Of a DNA stretch of 64,000 nucleotides, positions 1-9,385 are shown in pieces (the stretch's first letter is position 1; every line of letters begins with the position of its first letter). Both the position numbers and the translations under genes were made by a program. Below the pieces are notes generated by a model. It worked only from the letters and a program-made list of their open reading frames with translations. It searched no databases and was not told the DNA's origin. Origin of the DNA: Mucilaginibacter aquatilis (GTDB lineage Bacteria > Bacteroidota > Bacteroidia > Sphingobacteriales > Sphingobacteriaceae); assembly GCF_009755275.1 (NCBI RefSeq), contig NZ_WQLA01000001.1, positions 62,001-126,000 on the forward strand, read 5' to 3'.

Positions 1-1
1 T

Positions 2-223
2 ACATGTGCTTTTGCGCAAGCCAAACACAACGATTCGGCAAATGGCCCGAATTTATTACACCTTGCCGTTATGCTTGATCATTACTCAGATATGTACGTA
101 GTAGCCGGCAAATGGACACTGCTCAAAAAAGCAGCATTCAAAATAATGGCTGCCATAGGCCGCTTAAAAGGCTACACTGCCGAATTGCCTTACAAACAGT
201 TAGCAACCGATACCGGCCGATAA
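2..223 (+). CDS. C-terminal fragment of an unidentified protein (possibly cupin-type)
   Basis: An open frame enters from the left edge and ends at a TAA at 221-223, giving about 73 residues. The visible part contains NLLHLAVMLDHYSD and then a Lys-rich amphipathic stretch ending AAIGRLKGYTAELPYK. This resembles C-terminal helices I associate with some Bacteroidota cupin proteins, but that match is from memory and weak. The start and main domain lie outside the window. A hairpin follows directly after the stop. Confidence 0.5.
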   Translation, partial: TCAFAQAKHNDSANGPNLLHLAVMLDHYSDMYVVAGKWTLLKKAAFKIMAAIGRLKGYTAELPYKQLATDTGR

Positions 224-228
224 TCTTA

Positions 229-284
229 ATATGATAACATATAACAAGCCCGGTTAAGGCACGGCTTATTGTATGTTATCATAT
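229..284. repeat. Long imperfect inverted repeat (hairpin) after the left-edge gene
   Basis: The arms at 229-250 and 263-284 pair at 20 of 22 positions around a 12-base loop; the arms begin ATATGATAACATA. It starts 5 bases after the left-edge stop codon. A clear T tract is missing, so it may be a factor-independent terminator of unusual form or a dispersed palindromic repeat. Confidence 0.6.
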
Positions 285-308
285 ATTCTCAATCTTGCAG
301 CTAATGCA

Positions 309-316
309 TACTTTTG
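309..316 (+). promoter_or_regulatory. Bacteroidota -7 box (TACTTTTG) of the GT8 gene
   Basis: TACTTTTG matches TAnnTTTG exactly and ends 6 bases before the ATG at 323. The in-frame TTG at 314 falls inside this box, so it is not the translation start. The mRNA would be leaderless or nearly so. Confidence 0.55.
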
Positions 317-322
317 CAACCA

Positions 323-1222
323 ATGCCTAATTTGGTTAAAAAGCCTTTGAACACACATTCCATAGCCGTTACGTTTGATGATAATTACATGCAGCACGCC
401 TGCGTTATGTTGCAATCATTAAACACTCACCTAACCAGCGATGTTAGGGTATTTTGTATATACAACAATCTTAAAGAAAAAAGCAGGCAGCTCCTTAATA
501 AACATTTTGCTGGTAGTAAAATCAAACTTGAGTTTATTGAGTTTGATAAAGCAGTTTTGCCATTATTACCTATCAAGGAAAATGATCATGTGTCTGAAGC
601 TGCATTTTTCAGAATATGGTTACCATACCTGCTGCCCGGAGAAAAACAGGTACTGTTTCTGGATACCGATTTGATAGTTAACGGAGATATAAGTCCTCCC
701 TTACAATTGGATATTTCCGCCTATCCTGTGGCTGCCATTCCAGACAGCATGAGTGAGGAGAAAAAGGCAACGCTTGGCATACTTCCAACATCGCATTATT
801 TCAATTCAGGTGTAATGTTAATGAACCTGGTTTATTTCAGGCAACATGACCTAACGCAAAAACTATCAGAATTTATAACCAATTTTCCGCAATTATGTGA
901 GTTTTGGGATCAGGATGCGTTCAACGGCGTTATTAAAGGCAATTTTTATGTGCTGGAACCAAAGTACAACGCGCAATCCTGGCACTTTGATAAAAATTGT
1001 AATGAAAGATTTATAGAAGTTGCCACTAACCCGGCAATTGTTCATTTTACCGGGGCAGGCCCTAATAAGCCATGGTTATTTCATAACCAACATCCGCTTA
1101 AAAAACTGTATTACCATTACCTGGTAAAAACGCCTTTTGCAGGTTATATACCTCCTGATATTCCACGTAGCTGGCGCATTTTCAGGGTAATTCGTTTTAT
1201 GATATACAAGTATCTGTCATAA
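323..1222 (+). CDS. Glycosyltransferase family 8 protein
   Basis: This 299-residue protein has the GT8 layout. It opens with IAVTFDDNYMQHACVMLQSL, has the DxD metal/nucleotide-sugar motif in FLDTDLIV at about residues 114-116, and carries a C-terminal HFTGAGPNKPW that matches the conserved HxxGxxKPW. The family transfers sugars such as galactose or glucose from UDP-sugar, often onto LPS or another surface glycan. No signal peptide is seen, so it probably acts in the cytoplasm. ATG 323 is chosen because the upstream TTG lies in the promoter. The gene stands alone ahead of pyrR. Acceptor and exact sugar cannot be told. Confidence 0.85.
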   Translation: MPNLVKKPLNTHSIAVTFDDNYMQHACVMLQSLNTHLTSDVRVFCIYNNLKEKSRQLLNKHFAGSKIKLEFIEFDKAVLPLLPIKENDHVSEAAFFRIWLPYLLPGEKQVLFLDTDLIVNGDISPPLQLDISAYPVAAIPDSMSEEKKATLGILPTSHYFNSGVMLMNLVYFRQHDLTQKLSEFITNFPQLCEFWDQDAFNGVIKGNFYVLEPKYNAQSWHFDKNCNERFIEVATNPAIVHFTGAGPNKPWLFHNQHPLKKLYYHYLVKTPFAGYIPPDIPRSWRIFRVIRFMIYKYLS

Positions 1223-1259
1223 GCGTACAATCAATTACCTAATTGCTTACCATTTTTTT

Positions 1260-1267
1260 TACCTTTG
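1260..1267 (+). promoter_or_regulatory. -7 promoter box (TACCTTTG) of pyrR
   Basis: An exact TAnnTTTG match lies 18 bases before the pyrR ATG at 1286. The TTG within it (1265) is open and in frame, but as part of the promoter it is an unlikely start. Confidence 0.55.
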
Positions 1268-1285
1268 CCCAAATCTACTTCAACG

Positions 1286-1828
1286 ATGCAGAATTTGACG
1301 TTGCTTGATGGCCCTAAGTTTCAAATTACTATTCAGCGCCTTTGCAGGCAACTGATAGAAAATCATAACGACTTTTCAAACGCTATTTTAATTGGGATCC
1401 AGCCAAGGGGTATTTACCTGGCCCGCAGGGTTGCTGATGAATTGCGTAAAATTTTGAACAAGCCAATTCTTCAGGGCGATTTGGATATTACCTTTTACCG
1501 CGATGATTTTCGCAGGCGCGAAGGTCCGCTGGTGCCCAATCAAACTAAAATAGATTTTATTATTGAAGGCAAGAACGTAGTATTGATGGACGACGTGCTT
1601 TGGACAGGCCGTACTATTAGGGCTGCCATGGATGCCATGCTGGCGTTTGGCCGTCCGGGTAAGGTTGAATTGCTCACACTGGTTGACCGTAGATATTCAA
1701 GACACATACCTGTAACTGCTGACTATACTGGCATTGAGGTGGATTCCATTGCATCACAAAAGGTTGTTGTAAGCTGGAAAGAAACCGATGGCGAAGACAA
1801 GATAGTGTTACTATCTGAAGAGTTATAA
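1286..1828 (+). CDS. pyrR: Bifunctional pyr operon regulator / uracil phosphoribosyltransferase PyrR
   Basis: The 180-residue protein belongs to the type I phosphoribosyltransferases. The PRPP-binding motif is seen as VVLMDDVLWTGRT, and the N-terminal half has the PyrR-like IGIQPRGIYLARRVADEL. PyrR binds pyr mRNA in response to UMP/UTP in Gram-positive bacteria and has weak UPRTase activity; its regulatory role in Bacteroidota is an inference. The next gene is pyrB, 108 bases downstream, which supports a pyrimidine function. ATG 1286 is preferred over TTG 1265, which lies in the -7 box. Confidence 0.92.
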   Translation: MQNLTLLDGPKFQITIQRLCRQLIENHNDFSNAILIGIQPRGIYLARRVADELRKILNKPILQGDLDITFYRDDFRRREGPLVPNQTKIDFIIEGKNVVLMDDVLWTGRTIRAAMDAMLAFGRPGKVELLTLVDRRYSRHIPVTADYTGIEVDSIASQKVVVSWKETDGEDKIVLLSEEL

Positions 1829-1936
1829 ATGATGTGGGGTTTCGAAGTTCAATTCGGAATCTGAACGTTATCTTCTCTCAAAACAACAAGACTGAATCAA
1901 ATCTGAAATCGAAAACTCGATATCCGAAAATAAAAA

Positions 1937-2863
1937 ATGGGACTAAGCACAAGACACTTATTAGGCATTAAAGATTTAAACCGCAACGATATTGAGCTCA
2001 TTTTTAACACGGCCGATACGTTTAAAGATGTAATAAACCGCCCTATAAAAAAAGTGCCGTCACTACGTGATGTTACCATAGCCAATATCTTCTTCGAAAA
2101 TTCAACCCGTACACGCTTATCGTTTGAATTGGCAGAGCGTCGTCTTTCGGCCGATACGTTGAACTTTGCGGCGTCATCCTCATCGGTAAGCAAGGGTGAA
2201 ACCTTGATTGATACGGTAAACAACATACTGGCCATGAAGGTGGATATGGTTGTTATGCGCCACCCTTACGCCGGTGCCGGTGTATTTCTGTCAAAACATG
2301 TAAAGGCACAGATTGTGAATGCGGGTGACGGTGCTCACGAGCATCCCACACAGGCATTGTTAGATGCTTTCTCGATACGTGAAAAACTGGGTGATGTTGA
2401 AGGCAAAAAGATAGTTATTGTAGGCGATATTTTGCACTCACGCGTTGCCCTTTCAAACATTTTATGCCTAAAGCAATTAGGTGCCGAGGTAATGGTGTGT
2501 GGGCCTACAACGCTTATACCAAAATACATAGGCTCATTAGGTGTTAAGGTTGAGCATGATTTAAGGAAAGCGCTTAATTGGTGCGATGTAGCCAACATGC
2601 TGCGTATACAACTGGAACGTCAGGATATTAAATACTTTCCATCACTACGTGAGTACACTATGCTATATGGTCTTGATAAGCAGATATTAGATAGCCTTGA
2701 TAAAGAGATACTGGTAATGCACCCGGGCCCTATTAACCGCGGCGTTGAGATTACCAGCGATGTAGCAGATAGCAAGCAATCACTCATTTTAGACCAGGTT
2801 GAAAATGGCGTTGCGGTGCGCATGGCTGTACTATACCTTTTAGCGGGCCAATCAGGAGCATAA
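1937..2863 (+). CDS. pyrB: Aspartate carbamoyltransferase catalytic subunit
   Basis: The 308-residue enzyme condenses carbamoyl phosphate with L-aspartate in the first committed step of pyrimidine synthesis, in the cytoplasm. The carbamoyl-phosphate loop STRTRLSFE, the HPTQALLDA motif and the C-terminal PGPINRGVEI are all present, and the length is normal for the family. It follows pyrR and is followed after 9 bases by a small unknown gene, probably as one operon. No PyrI regulatory subunit gene is adjacent. Confidence 0.96.
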   Translation: MGLSTRHLLGIKDLNRNDIELIFNTADTFKDVINRPIKKVPSLRDVTIANIFFENSTRTRLSFELAERRLSADTLNFAASSSSVSKGETLIDTVNNILAMKVDMVVMRHPYAGAGVFLSKHVKAQIVNAGDGAHEHPTQALLDAFSIREKLGDVEGKKIVIVGDILHSRVALSNILCLKQLGAEVMVCGPTTLIPKYIGSLGVKVEHDLRKALNWCDVANMLRIQLERQDIKYFPSLREYTMLYGLDKQILDSLDKEILVMHPGPINRGVEITSDVADSKQSLILDQVENGVAVRMAVLYLLAGQSGA

Positions 2864-2872
2864 TTATAAGGT

Positions 2873-3157
2873 ATGATAACATTCCAACTGCTTAACAATT
2901 ACGTTTTAAAAATTGAGCCGGAAAAAGAGAAGGCTAGCCGGCTTAAGCTTATTGTGAAGCAAATGGGCAAAGAACTCGTTTGCCGTAAGGAAGGGTTGAA
3001 CCCGCTGCTTGATTTTTTATACAACAACGAGGAACACCTATTTAAGGGCCGCTTACGGCTAAGCAAAAAGAAAGGCACCATTACCGTTTACTTAAACGAC
3101 GAAGTAATTGGTACCATAGGCTCAAGAGATTTGCTTGAAAAGCTGGAAAAGCTATAA
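2873..3157 (+). CDS. Conserved-looking small protein of unknown function, downstream of pyrB
   Basis: This 94-residue, basic, soluble protein starts 9 bases after the pyrB stop, so it is very likely cotranscribed. It has no signal peptide or membrane segment. The N-terminal half is Lys/Glu-rich, the middle has FLYNNEEHLFKGRLRLSKKKGT, which suggests a small alpha/beta fold, and it ends in a charged helix. I do not recognise a family. Codon use matches its neighbours. It is a candidate accessory of the pyr operon by position only. Confidence 0.75.
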   Translation: MITFQLLNNYVLKIEPEKEKASRLKLIVKQMGKELVCRKEGLNPLLDFLYNNEEHLFKGRLRLSKKKGTITVYLNDEVIGTIGSRDLLEKLEKL

Positions 3158-3232
3158 TTGCTGAATACAATCACTAGAACTTCCCCGCCGACAACGCCTT
3201 AGTTACCCGGCAATCTTTCTGCAACAATTTAA

Positions 3233-3269
3233 GACTAATTAGTTTAAAGTTTCAGCTAACTAATTAGTC
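3233..3269 (-). terminator. Hairpin at the 3' end of the efflux operon
   Basis: Perfect 12-bp arms at 3233-3244 and 3258-3269 flank a 13-base loop. The right arm overlaps the last codons and stop of the membrane fusion gene, and the minus-strand 3' flank is A/T-rich (CTTAAATTG). It may also stop reading from the plus-strand gene ending at 3157. Confidence 0.6.
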
Positions 3270-4414
3270 GTTTCTTCCTTATTTGCAGCAGCTTTGTCAT
3301 CAACTGTACCACCGTCGCGTATTTCATCTGTGGCTGCAAGAATGATTTTATCGCCCGCTTTAAGATCTTTGCTGTACACCTGTACGCCGTCTTTGCTTTG
3401 TAGTCCTTTTTGCACATCAACCCACTCAGCTTTATGATTACCAGCCACACGTATTACAAACATCTTTTCGGTTGATTGCACCAACGCTGTTTTGGGCACC
3501 ACAAATGAACTGTCTTTTGACTTTAATGGAATACTCACCTCGGCATACATGCCAGGTAGAAGAATCTTTTTTGGATTTTCCACATCCATCTCTAATCGCT
3601 CTGATCTCAACCGGGCATCTAGCGCACCGGCAGCACGTTTTACCTTAGCTGTAAATTCCTTTTCGGGCAGAGCACGCACTGTAAAGCTAACTTCTTCTTT
3701 TCCTGTTAAAGCACCAGTACTCATTTCGGGCACGGATATCACTAAGCGTAATTTCTTTTGTTGCTGAACTACAAATAAAGGCAAATCCGACCCTTTTCCA
3801 TTTGGTCCTACATAAGCACCCATGCTGGCGTTACGCTCGCTTACAACGCCGTCAAACGGCGCGCGAATTTGCAAGTATTGCAGGTTTTGGCTAACCTCCT
3901 GTAAGCCTGCCTTGGCAGCCTCAACATTTGCATAGTCAGACTTTTGACGGGCATTAGCCAAATCAATATCATTTTGTGCAATGGTGCCCGGAGTTTTAGC
4001 CGTATTTACCAAACGGTCGTAGTTTGCTTTACTAGCCAGGTATACTGCTTCCTGCTGCTTAACACGCGCACGTGCCGATGCCAGTTGCGAATTTATCTCG
4101 GGTGCTTCTAAAATGATCATCAACTGTCCTCTGCGCACTTCCGAACCCACATCAACCAGGTATTTTTTTACGTAGCTGTTTAATTTGGCATAAATACTTA
4201 CCTGCTGATAAGGGTTAAGTTCGCCCGGTACTTGTAAAGAAGACATCATTTTGCTTTTCTCCAAAACAACAGTTTCTACCGGAGGTACGCCGGTTTCACT
4301 TTGCTCTTCAGCTGCATTTTCTTTCTTTTCGTTGTGACAGGCGCTTAAGCTCAAAACACCGGCTAAACTAAGCAGTAATACTGGTGCAATAATTTGGCTT
4401 CGTAGGTTTTTCAT
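3260..4414 (-). CDS. RND efflux periplasmic adaptor (membrane fusion lipoprotein)
   Basis: This 384-residue protein is the adaptor of a tripartite RND pump, joining the inner-membrane pump to the TolC channel. It has an N-terminal signal with a lipobox (SLSACHN, Cys about residue 26), a biotinyl-lipoyl-like half (YVKKYLVDVGSEVRRGQLMIILEAPE), a long coiled-coil hairpin region, the second half motif LQIRAPFDGVVSERNASMGAYV, and a beta-barrel plus membrane-proximal C-terminus. It is the last gene of the operon TolC-RND-adaptor, 50 bases after the pump. Substrates cannot be predicted. Confidence 0.93.
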   Translation of the reverse strand: MKNLRSQIIAPVLLLSLAGVLSLSACHNEKKENAAEEQSETGVPPVETVVLEKSKMMSSLQVPGELNPYQQVSIYAKLNSYVKKYLVDVGSEVRRGQLMIILEAPEINSQLASARARVKQQEAVYLASKANYDRLVNTAKTPGTIAQNDIDLANARQKSDYANVEAAKAGLQEVSQNLQYLQIRAPFDGVVSERNASMGAYVGPNGKGSDLPLFVVQQQKKLRLVISVPEMSTGALTGKEEVSFTVRALPEKEFTAKVKRAAGALDARLRSERLEMDVENPKKILLPGMYAEVSIPLKSKDSSFVVPKTALVQSTEKMFVIRVAGNHKAEWVDVQKGLQSKDGVQVYSKDLKAGDKIILAATDEIRDGGTVDDKAAANKEETTN

Positions 4415-4464
4415 TTTGTATTTATACAGGTAGCAATTTATCTATTATTAATTCAGCAGCTCGG

Positions 4465-7400
4465 TTATTCGGCATCACGCGCCGGAACATATTCTGGTAC
4501 ATAATACTTGCTTTCCGAATCTTCAGGGTCAAGCGATACAGACTGTGTAGTGGTTTTTCCTTGAACCCACGCAAATACCAGCGGAAGTATGATTAGCGAG
4601 GCAAAGGTTGAAAAAATAAGTCCGCCTATAACCGCACGTCCCAAGGGTGATGTTTGATCGCCGCCCTCGCCAAGCCCCGATGCCATAGGTATCATACCTA
4701 CAATCATGGCTAAACTGGTCATTAAAATTGGGCGTAACCTTAAAGCCACTGATTCGCGAGCTGATTTTAAGGCATTGCCATTAACCATACGCAACTCCTC
4801 GGCATTGGTAATTAACAACACCGAGTTGGATATAGCCACACCAACCGCCATAATCATACCCATGTATGATTGCAGGTTGAGCGTAGCCCCTGTACCCCAA
4901 ACCAGCAATAATGAGCCCAATATAACTGCCGGAACGGTTGATAACACCACCAGTGAAACTTTAAAGGACTGGAAGTTGGCGGTAAGCATTAAGAAAATAA
5001 CCACAATAGCAACCAACAAGCCGCTTTGCAAACTACCCAAAGTATCATCAAGAGTTTGACCTAAACCGCGTGGCTCAATGGTTAAACCGCGTGGCAGTTC
5101 GCCCAGGTTTTTAATTACTTCTTTTACCTCACCCAAGGCACTGCCCAAGTCTTTATTATCAAGATTTGCCGTTACCGACAGCGTAGGAATTGCACCGATG
5201 TTATCGTTTTCGCCATAAGTGGTATCTACTTTAACGGTTGCAACGTCGCTCAATACCGGGCGGCGCTGGTTAGCCATAACCGGAATTTCCTTGATATCAT
5301 TAACACTGGCCATTTGATATTCAGGCACCTGAACCTGCACGTTATAACTTAAACCTACTTTTTCGTCGAGCCAAACATTTTTTTCGGTAAAGCGTGATGA
5401 CGATGTAGAGGCAGTTAACGAGCGTGATATTTCGCCAATCCCAACGCCCAACTGTGCAGCACGGGCTCTATCAATATTAATATTTATTGCCGGATACTTG
5501 AACGATTGCGCAATTTGCACATCACGCAGGTACTTTATTTTTTTTAACTCGCGTAGCACTTTGTAAGCGTACGCCACATTTTGCTTTTTGTTCTTGCTAG
5601 TAATAGCCACCTCAACAGGTGTTGGCGATCCCTGGCTTAAAATTTTGTCGGTAAGGTCAATTGGCTCAAAAGATATTTTAGCATTTGGAATACTCCTTTT
5701 AACCTCACGCCGCAACTTTTCTTTTAGGCCGTCAAGCGAGCCTTCATACTCTTCTGTCAATGCGGCTTGAATTACAGCTTCCTGTGGCCCGGCCATAAAC
5801 AGGTAAATGGGGCTGGTTGAGAACTGTGAAGGGTGCTGACCTACAAAAGCCGACGTTACCGATATCTTATCTTTGCCAACAACCTTACTTAATATTTTAA
5901 GCGCTTCTACGGTTGCCATTTCTGTACGTTCTAAACGGGTGCCATCGGGCAAGCGTAAACGCATTTGAAACGTGCCCGACTCAACCTTTGGCAATACATC
6001 ACGGCCAATCACGTTGAACATTAGTACAGCTAAACCACCCGCCACTAAAATATAAAGGCTTACAATCCACTTGCTTTTTGGTAGCATGGCATCCATACAA
6101 CGCATAAACCAGTGCCTGAATTTGTCAAATTTGCTTTCTTTAACACCATGTTCCTGCAAGGCATGCCTTGCCGAGGCTTCCTTCATTTCATGTTCGTCTT
6201 CTTCGCCACGACTATATGCTGGATTTTCATGATCGTTTTTCATTAGCCAGTTGGCCATGATGGGCACAAATGTTTGCGCTAAAAAGTACGATGTAATCAT
6301 GGAAAAGCCAATGGCCAGCGCAAGGGGCAGGAACAACGCGCCCGGAATACCCGTCATGGTAAAAGCCGGCGCAAATACCGCCAATATACAGAAGAGGATA
6401 AGCAGCTTGGGGAAAGCGATTTCCTTACAGGCATCCCATATAGCCAAAGCCTTAGGTTTGCCCATGGCAAAGTGCTGGTGAATGTTTTCGATGGTAACAG
6501 TTGATTCATCTACCAGAATACCTATGGCGAGCGACAAGCCGCTTAGCGTCATGATGTTAATGGTTTGACCAAATAGCTTTAAAAACAGTATACCCGACAC
6601 AATTGATGCTGGTATAGTAAGGATAACAATAAGCGCTCCTCTCCTGTCGCCCAAAAACAATAAAACCATTAAGCCCGTAAGTATAGCGCCTATGGCACCT
6701 TCCTCGGCTAAACTTTTAACAGCGTTAATTACGTAGGTTGATTGATCAAACACGTATGAAAGCTGCACATCCTCGGGTAGCAATGCCTGAAAACGCGGAA
6801 TAGCTTTTTTCAGGTTCTGCACCACTTCCCAGGTAGAGGCATCGGCCGATTTGGTTATGGGCAAGTAAACCGAACGTTTGCCGTTAACCAAGGCATAACT
6901 ACTGGTGATGTCGGCACCATCTTCTACGGTGGCTACATCTTTTAAAAATACGGTTTGGATGTTATTACGATAAAGCGGAATGTCACCAAAATCTTTTACG
7001 GCTTTCATTGAAGTATTAGCCGGTGTGAGATAATTGTAATCACCTATGCGTACGTTACCTGCGGGTGAATTAAGGTTGTTCTCCCGTATTGAGGTAACAA
7101 TTTGGTCGGGCGTTAAGTTGTGCGAACGCAGCAAAGTAGGATCTACCTTTACCACCACCGTACGAGTGTTACCACCAAACGGTGCGGGAGACACCAAGCC
7201 CGGAACGGATGTAAATGACGAACGTACGTAAACGTTAGCCAAATCAAGCAATTCATTATTGGTACGCTTAGGACTGGTTAAAACCAACTGACCAACCGGT
7301 AAGGTAGAGGCATCAAAACGTAAAATAAACGGCGGCTGCGAACCAGGCGGAAATATGGCCTGGGCACGGTTGGTATAAGCTGATACCTCGGCGGCGGCCT

Positions 7401-7707
7401 GCGCCATGTTAGTACCTTCGTAAAACGATAATTTAATAAGCGTTAAGCCTTGAATATTACGCGTCTCGATACTTTTTACGCCTGATACATATAGCAAGAG
7501 GTTAACATACTGCTTGCCGAAATATGATTCCATTTGCGTAGGTGTGTAACCACCATACGGATGCGACACATAAATTACCGGCAAATTTAAGTCGGGGAAA
7601 ATATCAATTTTAATACTGCGTATAGCATTTAGCCCAAAAAAGAACAGGCCGGCAACTAATACAAGTATGGTGATGGGTTTACGAAGTGCAAATCTTATGA
7701 GTCCCAT
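4465..7707 (-). CDS. RND multidrug efflux transporter permease
   Basis: The 1080-residue inner-membrane pump is proton-driven and of AcrB/HAE-1 type, with 12 expected membrane helices and two large periplasmic loops. The first helix is IRFALRKPITILVLVAGLFFFG, and the fourth-helix region reads LAIGILVDESTVTIENIH. Typical AcrB members have two Asp there; here it is Asp-Glu. A charged, His/Glu-rich cytoplasmic stretch (ENPAYSRGEEDEHEMKEASA region) lies in the central loop. The gene sits between the TolC gene (21-base gap) and the adaptor. Drug export is the family role; a specific substrate is not evident. Confidence 0.94.
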   Translation of the reverse strand: MGLIRFALRKPITILVLVAGLFFFGLNAIRSIKIDIFPDLNLPVIYVSHPYGGYTPTQMESYFGKQYVNLLLYVSGVKSIETRNIQGLTLIKLSFYEGTNMAQAAAEVSAYTNRAQAIFPPGSQPPFILRFDASTLPVGQLVLTSPKRTNNELLDLANVYVRSSFTSVPGLVSPAPFGGNTRTVVVKVDPTLLRSHNLTPDQIVTSIRENNLNSPAGNVRIGDYNYLTPANTSMKAVKDFGDIPLYRNNIQTVFLKDVATVEDGADITSSYALVNGKRSVYLPITKSADASTWEVVQNLKKAIPRFQALLPEDVQLSYVFDQSTYVINAVKSLAEEGAIGAILTGLMVLLFLGDRRGALIVILTIPASIVSGILFLKLFGQTINIMTLSGLSLAIGILVDESTVTIENIHQHFAMGKPKALAIWDACKEIAFPKLLILFCILAVFAPAFTMTGIPGALFLPLALAIGFSMITSYFLAQTFVPIMANWLMKNDHENPAYSRGEEDEHEMKEASARHALQEHGVKESKFDKFRHWFMRCMDAMLPKSKWIVSLYILVAGGLAVLMFNVIGRDVLPKVESGTFQMRLRLPDGTRLERTEMATVEALKILSKVVGKDKISVTSAFVGQHPSQFSTSPIYLFMAGPQEAVIQAALTEEYEGSLDGLKEKLRREVKRSIPNAKISFEPIDLTDKILSQGSPTPVEVAITSKNKKQNVAYAYKVLRELKKIKYLRDVQIAQSFKYPAININIDRARAAQLGVGIGEISRSLTASTSSSRFTEKNVWLDEKVGLSYNVQVQVPEYQMASVNDIKEIPVMANQRRPVLSDVATVKVDTTYGENDNIGAIPTLSVTANLDNKDLGSALGEVKEVIKNLGELPRGLTIEPRGLGQTLDDTLGSLQSGLLVAIVVIFLMLTANFQSFKVSLVVLSTVPAVILGSLLLVWGTGATLNLQSYMGMIMAVGVAISNSVLLITNAEELRMVNGNALKSARESVALRLRPILMTSLAMIVGMIPMASGLGEGGDQTSPLGRAVIGGLIFSTFASLIILPLVFAWVQGKTTTQSVSLDPEDSESKYYVPEYVPARDAE

Positions 7708-7728
7708 TTATGTGTGGCAGATGTTAGC

Positions 7729-9144
7729 TTAAAAATTATTTATAAAAACGTCAAAATCGCCGGTTGAGGCAGCCTTAAATAGCAGTGCCTGCCAAACATT
7801 GTTATAGGCAATGTAATTGCTGGTTTCGGCCCGGTAAAGTGTGTACAATGCCTGCTGAAAATCTGTTATGGTGGCTAAGCCGTTTTTATACAGCGTTGTT
7901 TTTTGCAAATATGCTTCATTTGCCGAGCGTATTTGTCCTGGTGCTTCGGCCGCGTTTTTCAGTGCGTTGCTTATACGAGTATTGGCAAGTACCTGTTGGT
8001 TACGTAGCTGCTGGTCAACTAAATCATACTCATCCTGGTATTGCCTTGATATTAACCTTTGTGATTGCACCTGATATTTGGTACGAAACAGGCTGCTGAA
8101 ATTCCACGAAGTTGCTATGCCCACCAAATAGTTATAGCGTGTTGGATTAATAGCATCAATATAACTTCCTGTATGTGCAACCGGGGTGTTAATAGCGGGA
8201 GCAAGCGTAAAGCCCGACCCCCTGCCCTGTAATGTACCTACGAATGAAAATGTAGGCAGAGCAAAGGTTTTCTGATACCTTGCCTGTTCGTCACTTACTT
8301 GTATACGATCTTTATAGTACTGTAAAACCGGGTGGGCTCCCTGTGCAACTGATGCCTGCTTATCAGGCATCATGGGGTTACGCACTAAAAAGGTACTATC
8401 GAGCGAAAAATCTCGAGGGGGATTTGCATAGCCCAGGTATTGCGAAAGTTGGTTGACCTGCTCCTGCTCATTTTGCTGTGCGTTGGTAAGCTGGATTTTA
8501 GCGTTGGAAACCTCTGTGTTAGCTAACGAAGAATCAACACCCGGGTTAAGCCCATTTTTAACACGCGCTACTATTACTTTTCGTATTTCCTGCGTACGGT
8601 TAAGATTATCCTGTTGTACCTTAACCAGGCGTTGCCCGGCCAGCACATTGAGGTAAGCTGCAGCTATGCGAACCTTATGCTGAAACTCCTGCTGACCTAA
8701 GTCGGCTTCATCACGGTTAACAATTTGCTTTTGCACTTTTATGCGCTCCATAGCACGACCAAAAGCAAAAAAATCCCAGTTTACGTTGGTGAGATACAGC
8801 GCACCGAATGCAGCATTCCAGCTTTGATTTGGCAATGCCGGCCCCGATGATGAAACAGCCAGGCCACGGTAGCCAATCAGCGGACCATTCTGTCCGTTAA
8901 TAGTTCCGTAAGCATTTTGAGCCGAAAAATTAAGGTCGGGTAAATATTCGGCTTTTGTTTCCTTCAAATAAGCTTTTGATGAGCCAAGCTGATTTTTTTT
9001 TGCCTTTATAGCCGGATGATTATCTACGCCAAGTTGCACAGCTTCTTTCATGCTTAAGGCCACAATGTCTTGTGCATTCACATTTAAGGCAGCAACTAAG
9101 CCTAAAGTACAAAAGCTTAAATAGATTGATATTTTGCTAAACAT
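7729..9144 (-). CDS. TolC-family outer membrane efflux channel
   Basis: The 471-residue outer membrane factor has a Sec signal peptide (cleavage near NVNAQD) and two alpha-helical coiled-coil repeats typical of the TolC/OMF fold, for example MKEAVQLGVDNHPAIKAKKNQL near the N-terminus. It would form the trimeric exit duct for the pump encoded next to it. It is the first gene of the operon, with a TACATTTG box about 28 bases upstream. Confidence 0.92.
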   Translation of the reverse strand: MFSKISIYLSFCTLGLVAALNVNAQDIVALSMKEAVQLGVDNHPAIKAKKNQLGSSKAYLKETKAEYLPDLNFSAQNAYGTINGQNGPLIGYRGLAVSSSGPALPNQSWNAAFGALYLTNVNWDFFAFGRAMERIKVQKQIVNRDEADLGQQEFQHKVRIAAAYLNVLAGQRLVKVQQDNLNRTQEIRKVIVARVKNGLNPGVDSSLANTEVSNAKIQLTNAQQNEQEQVNQLSQYLGYANPPRDFSLDSTFLVRNPMMPDKQASVAQGAHPVLQYYKDRIQVSDEQARYQKTFALPTFSFVGTLQGRGSGFTLAPAINTPVAHTGSYIDAINPTRYNYLVGIATSWNFSSLFRTKYQVQSQRLISRQYQDEYDLVDQQLRNQQVLANTRISNALKNAAEAPGQIRSANEAYLQKTTLYKNGLATITDFQQALYTLYRAETSNYIAYNNVWQALLFKAASTGDFDVFINNF

Positions 9145-9172
9145 CAGGTAGGGAAATTACAATAGAGACAGG

Positions 9173-9180
9173 CAAATGTA
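9173..9180 (-). promoter_or_regulatory. -7 box of the efflux operon (TACATTTG, minus strand)
   Basis: The plus strand reads CAAATGTA, giving an exact TAnnTTTG on the minus strand 28 bases before the TolC-type ATG at 9144. No convincing TTG was found at the usual distance, so the -33 element is weak or absent. Confidence 0.5.
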
Positions 9181-9385
9181 GTCCGTTTTAAAAGGAATTT
9201 AAAACATATACATGCGTTCATGCTATTGTAAAGCCATTGTTGCCGGGCAAAGACATTGAGATGACAATACACCATTTTTAAATGCTTGGATAAGATTTAA
9301 CTGATGACTAAGCTATATCTAATCAATAGTTCTATGCTTTCGCCTCATTGCATGTCGAATGCTCACTTCTCCAGTAACCTCAAGG

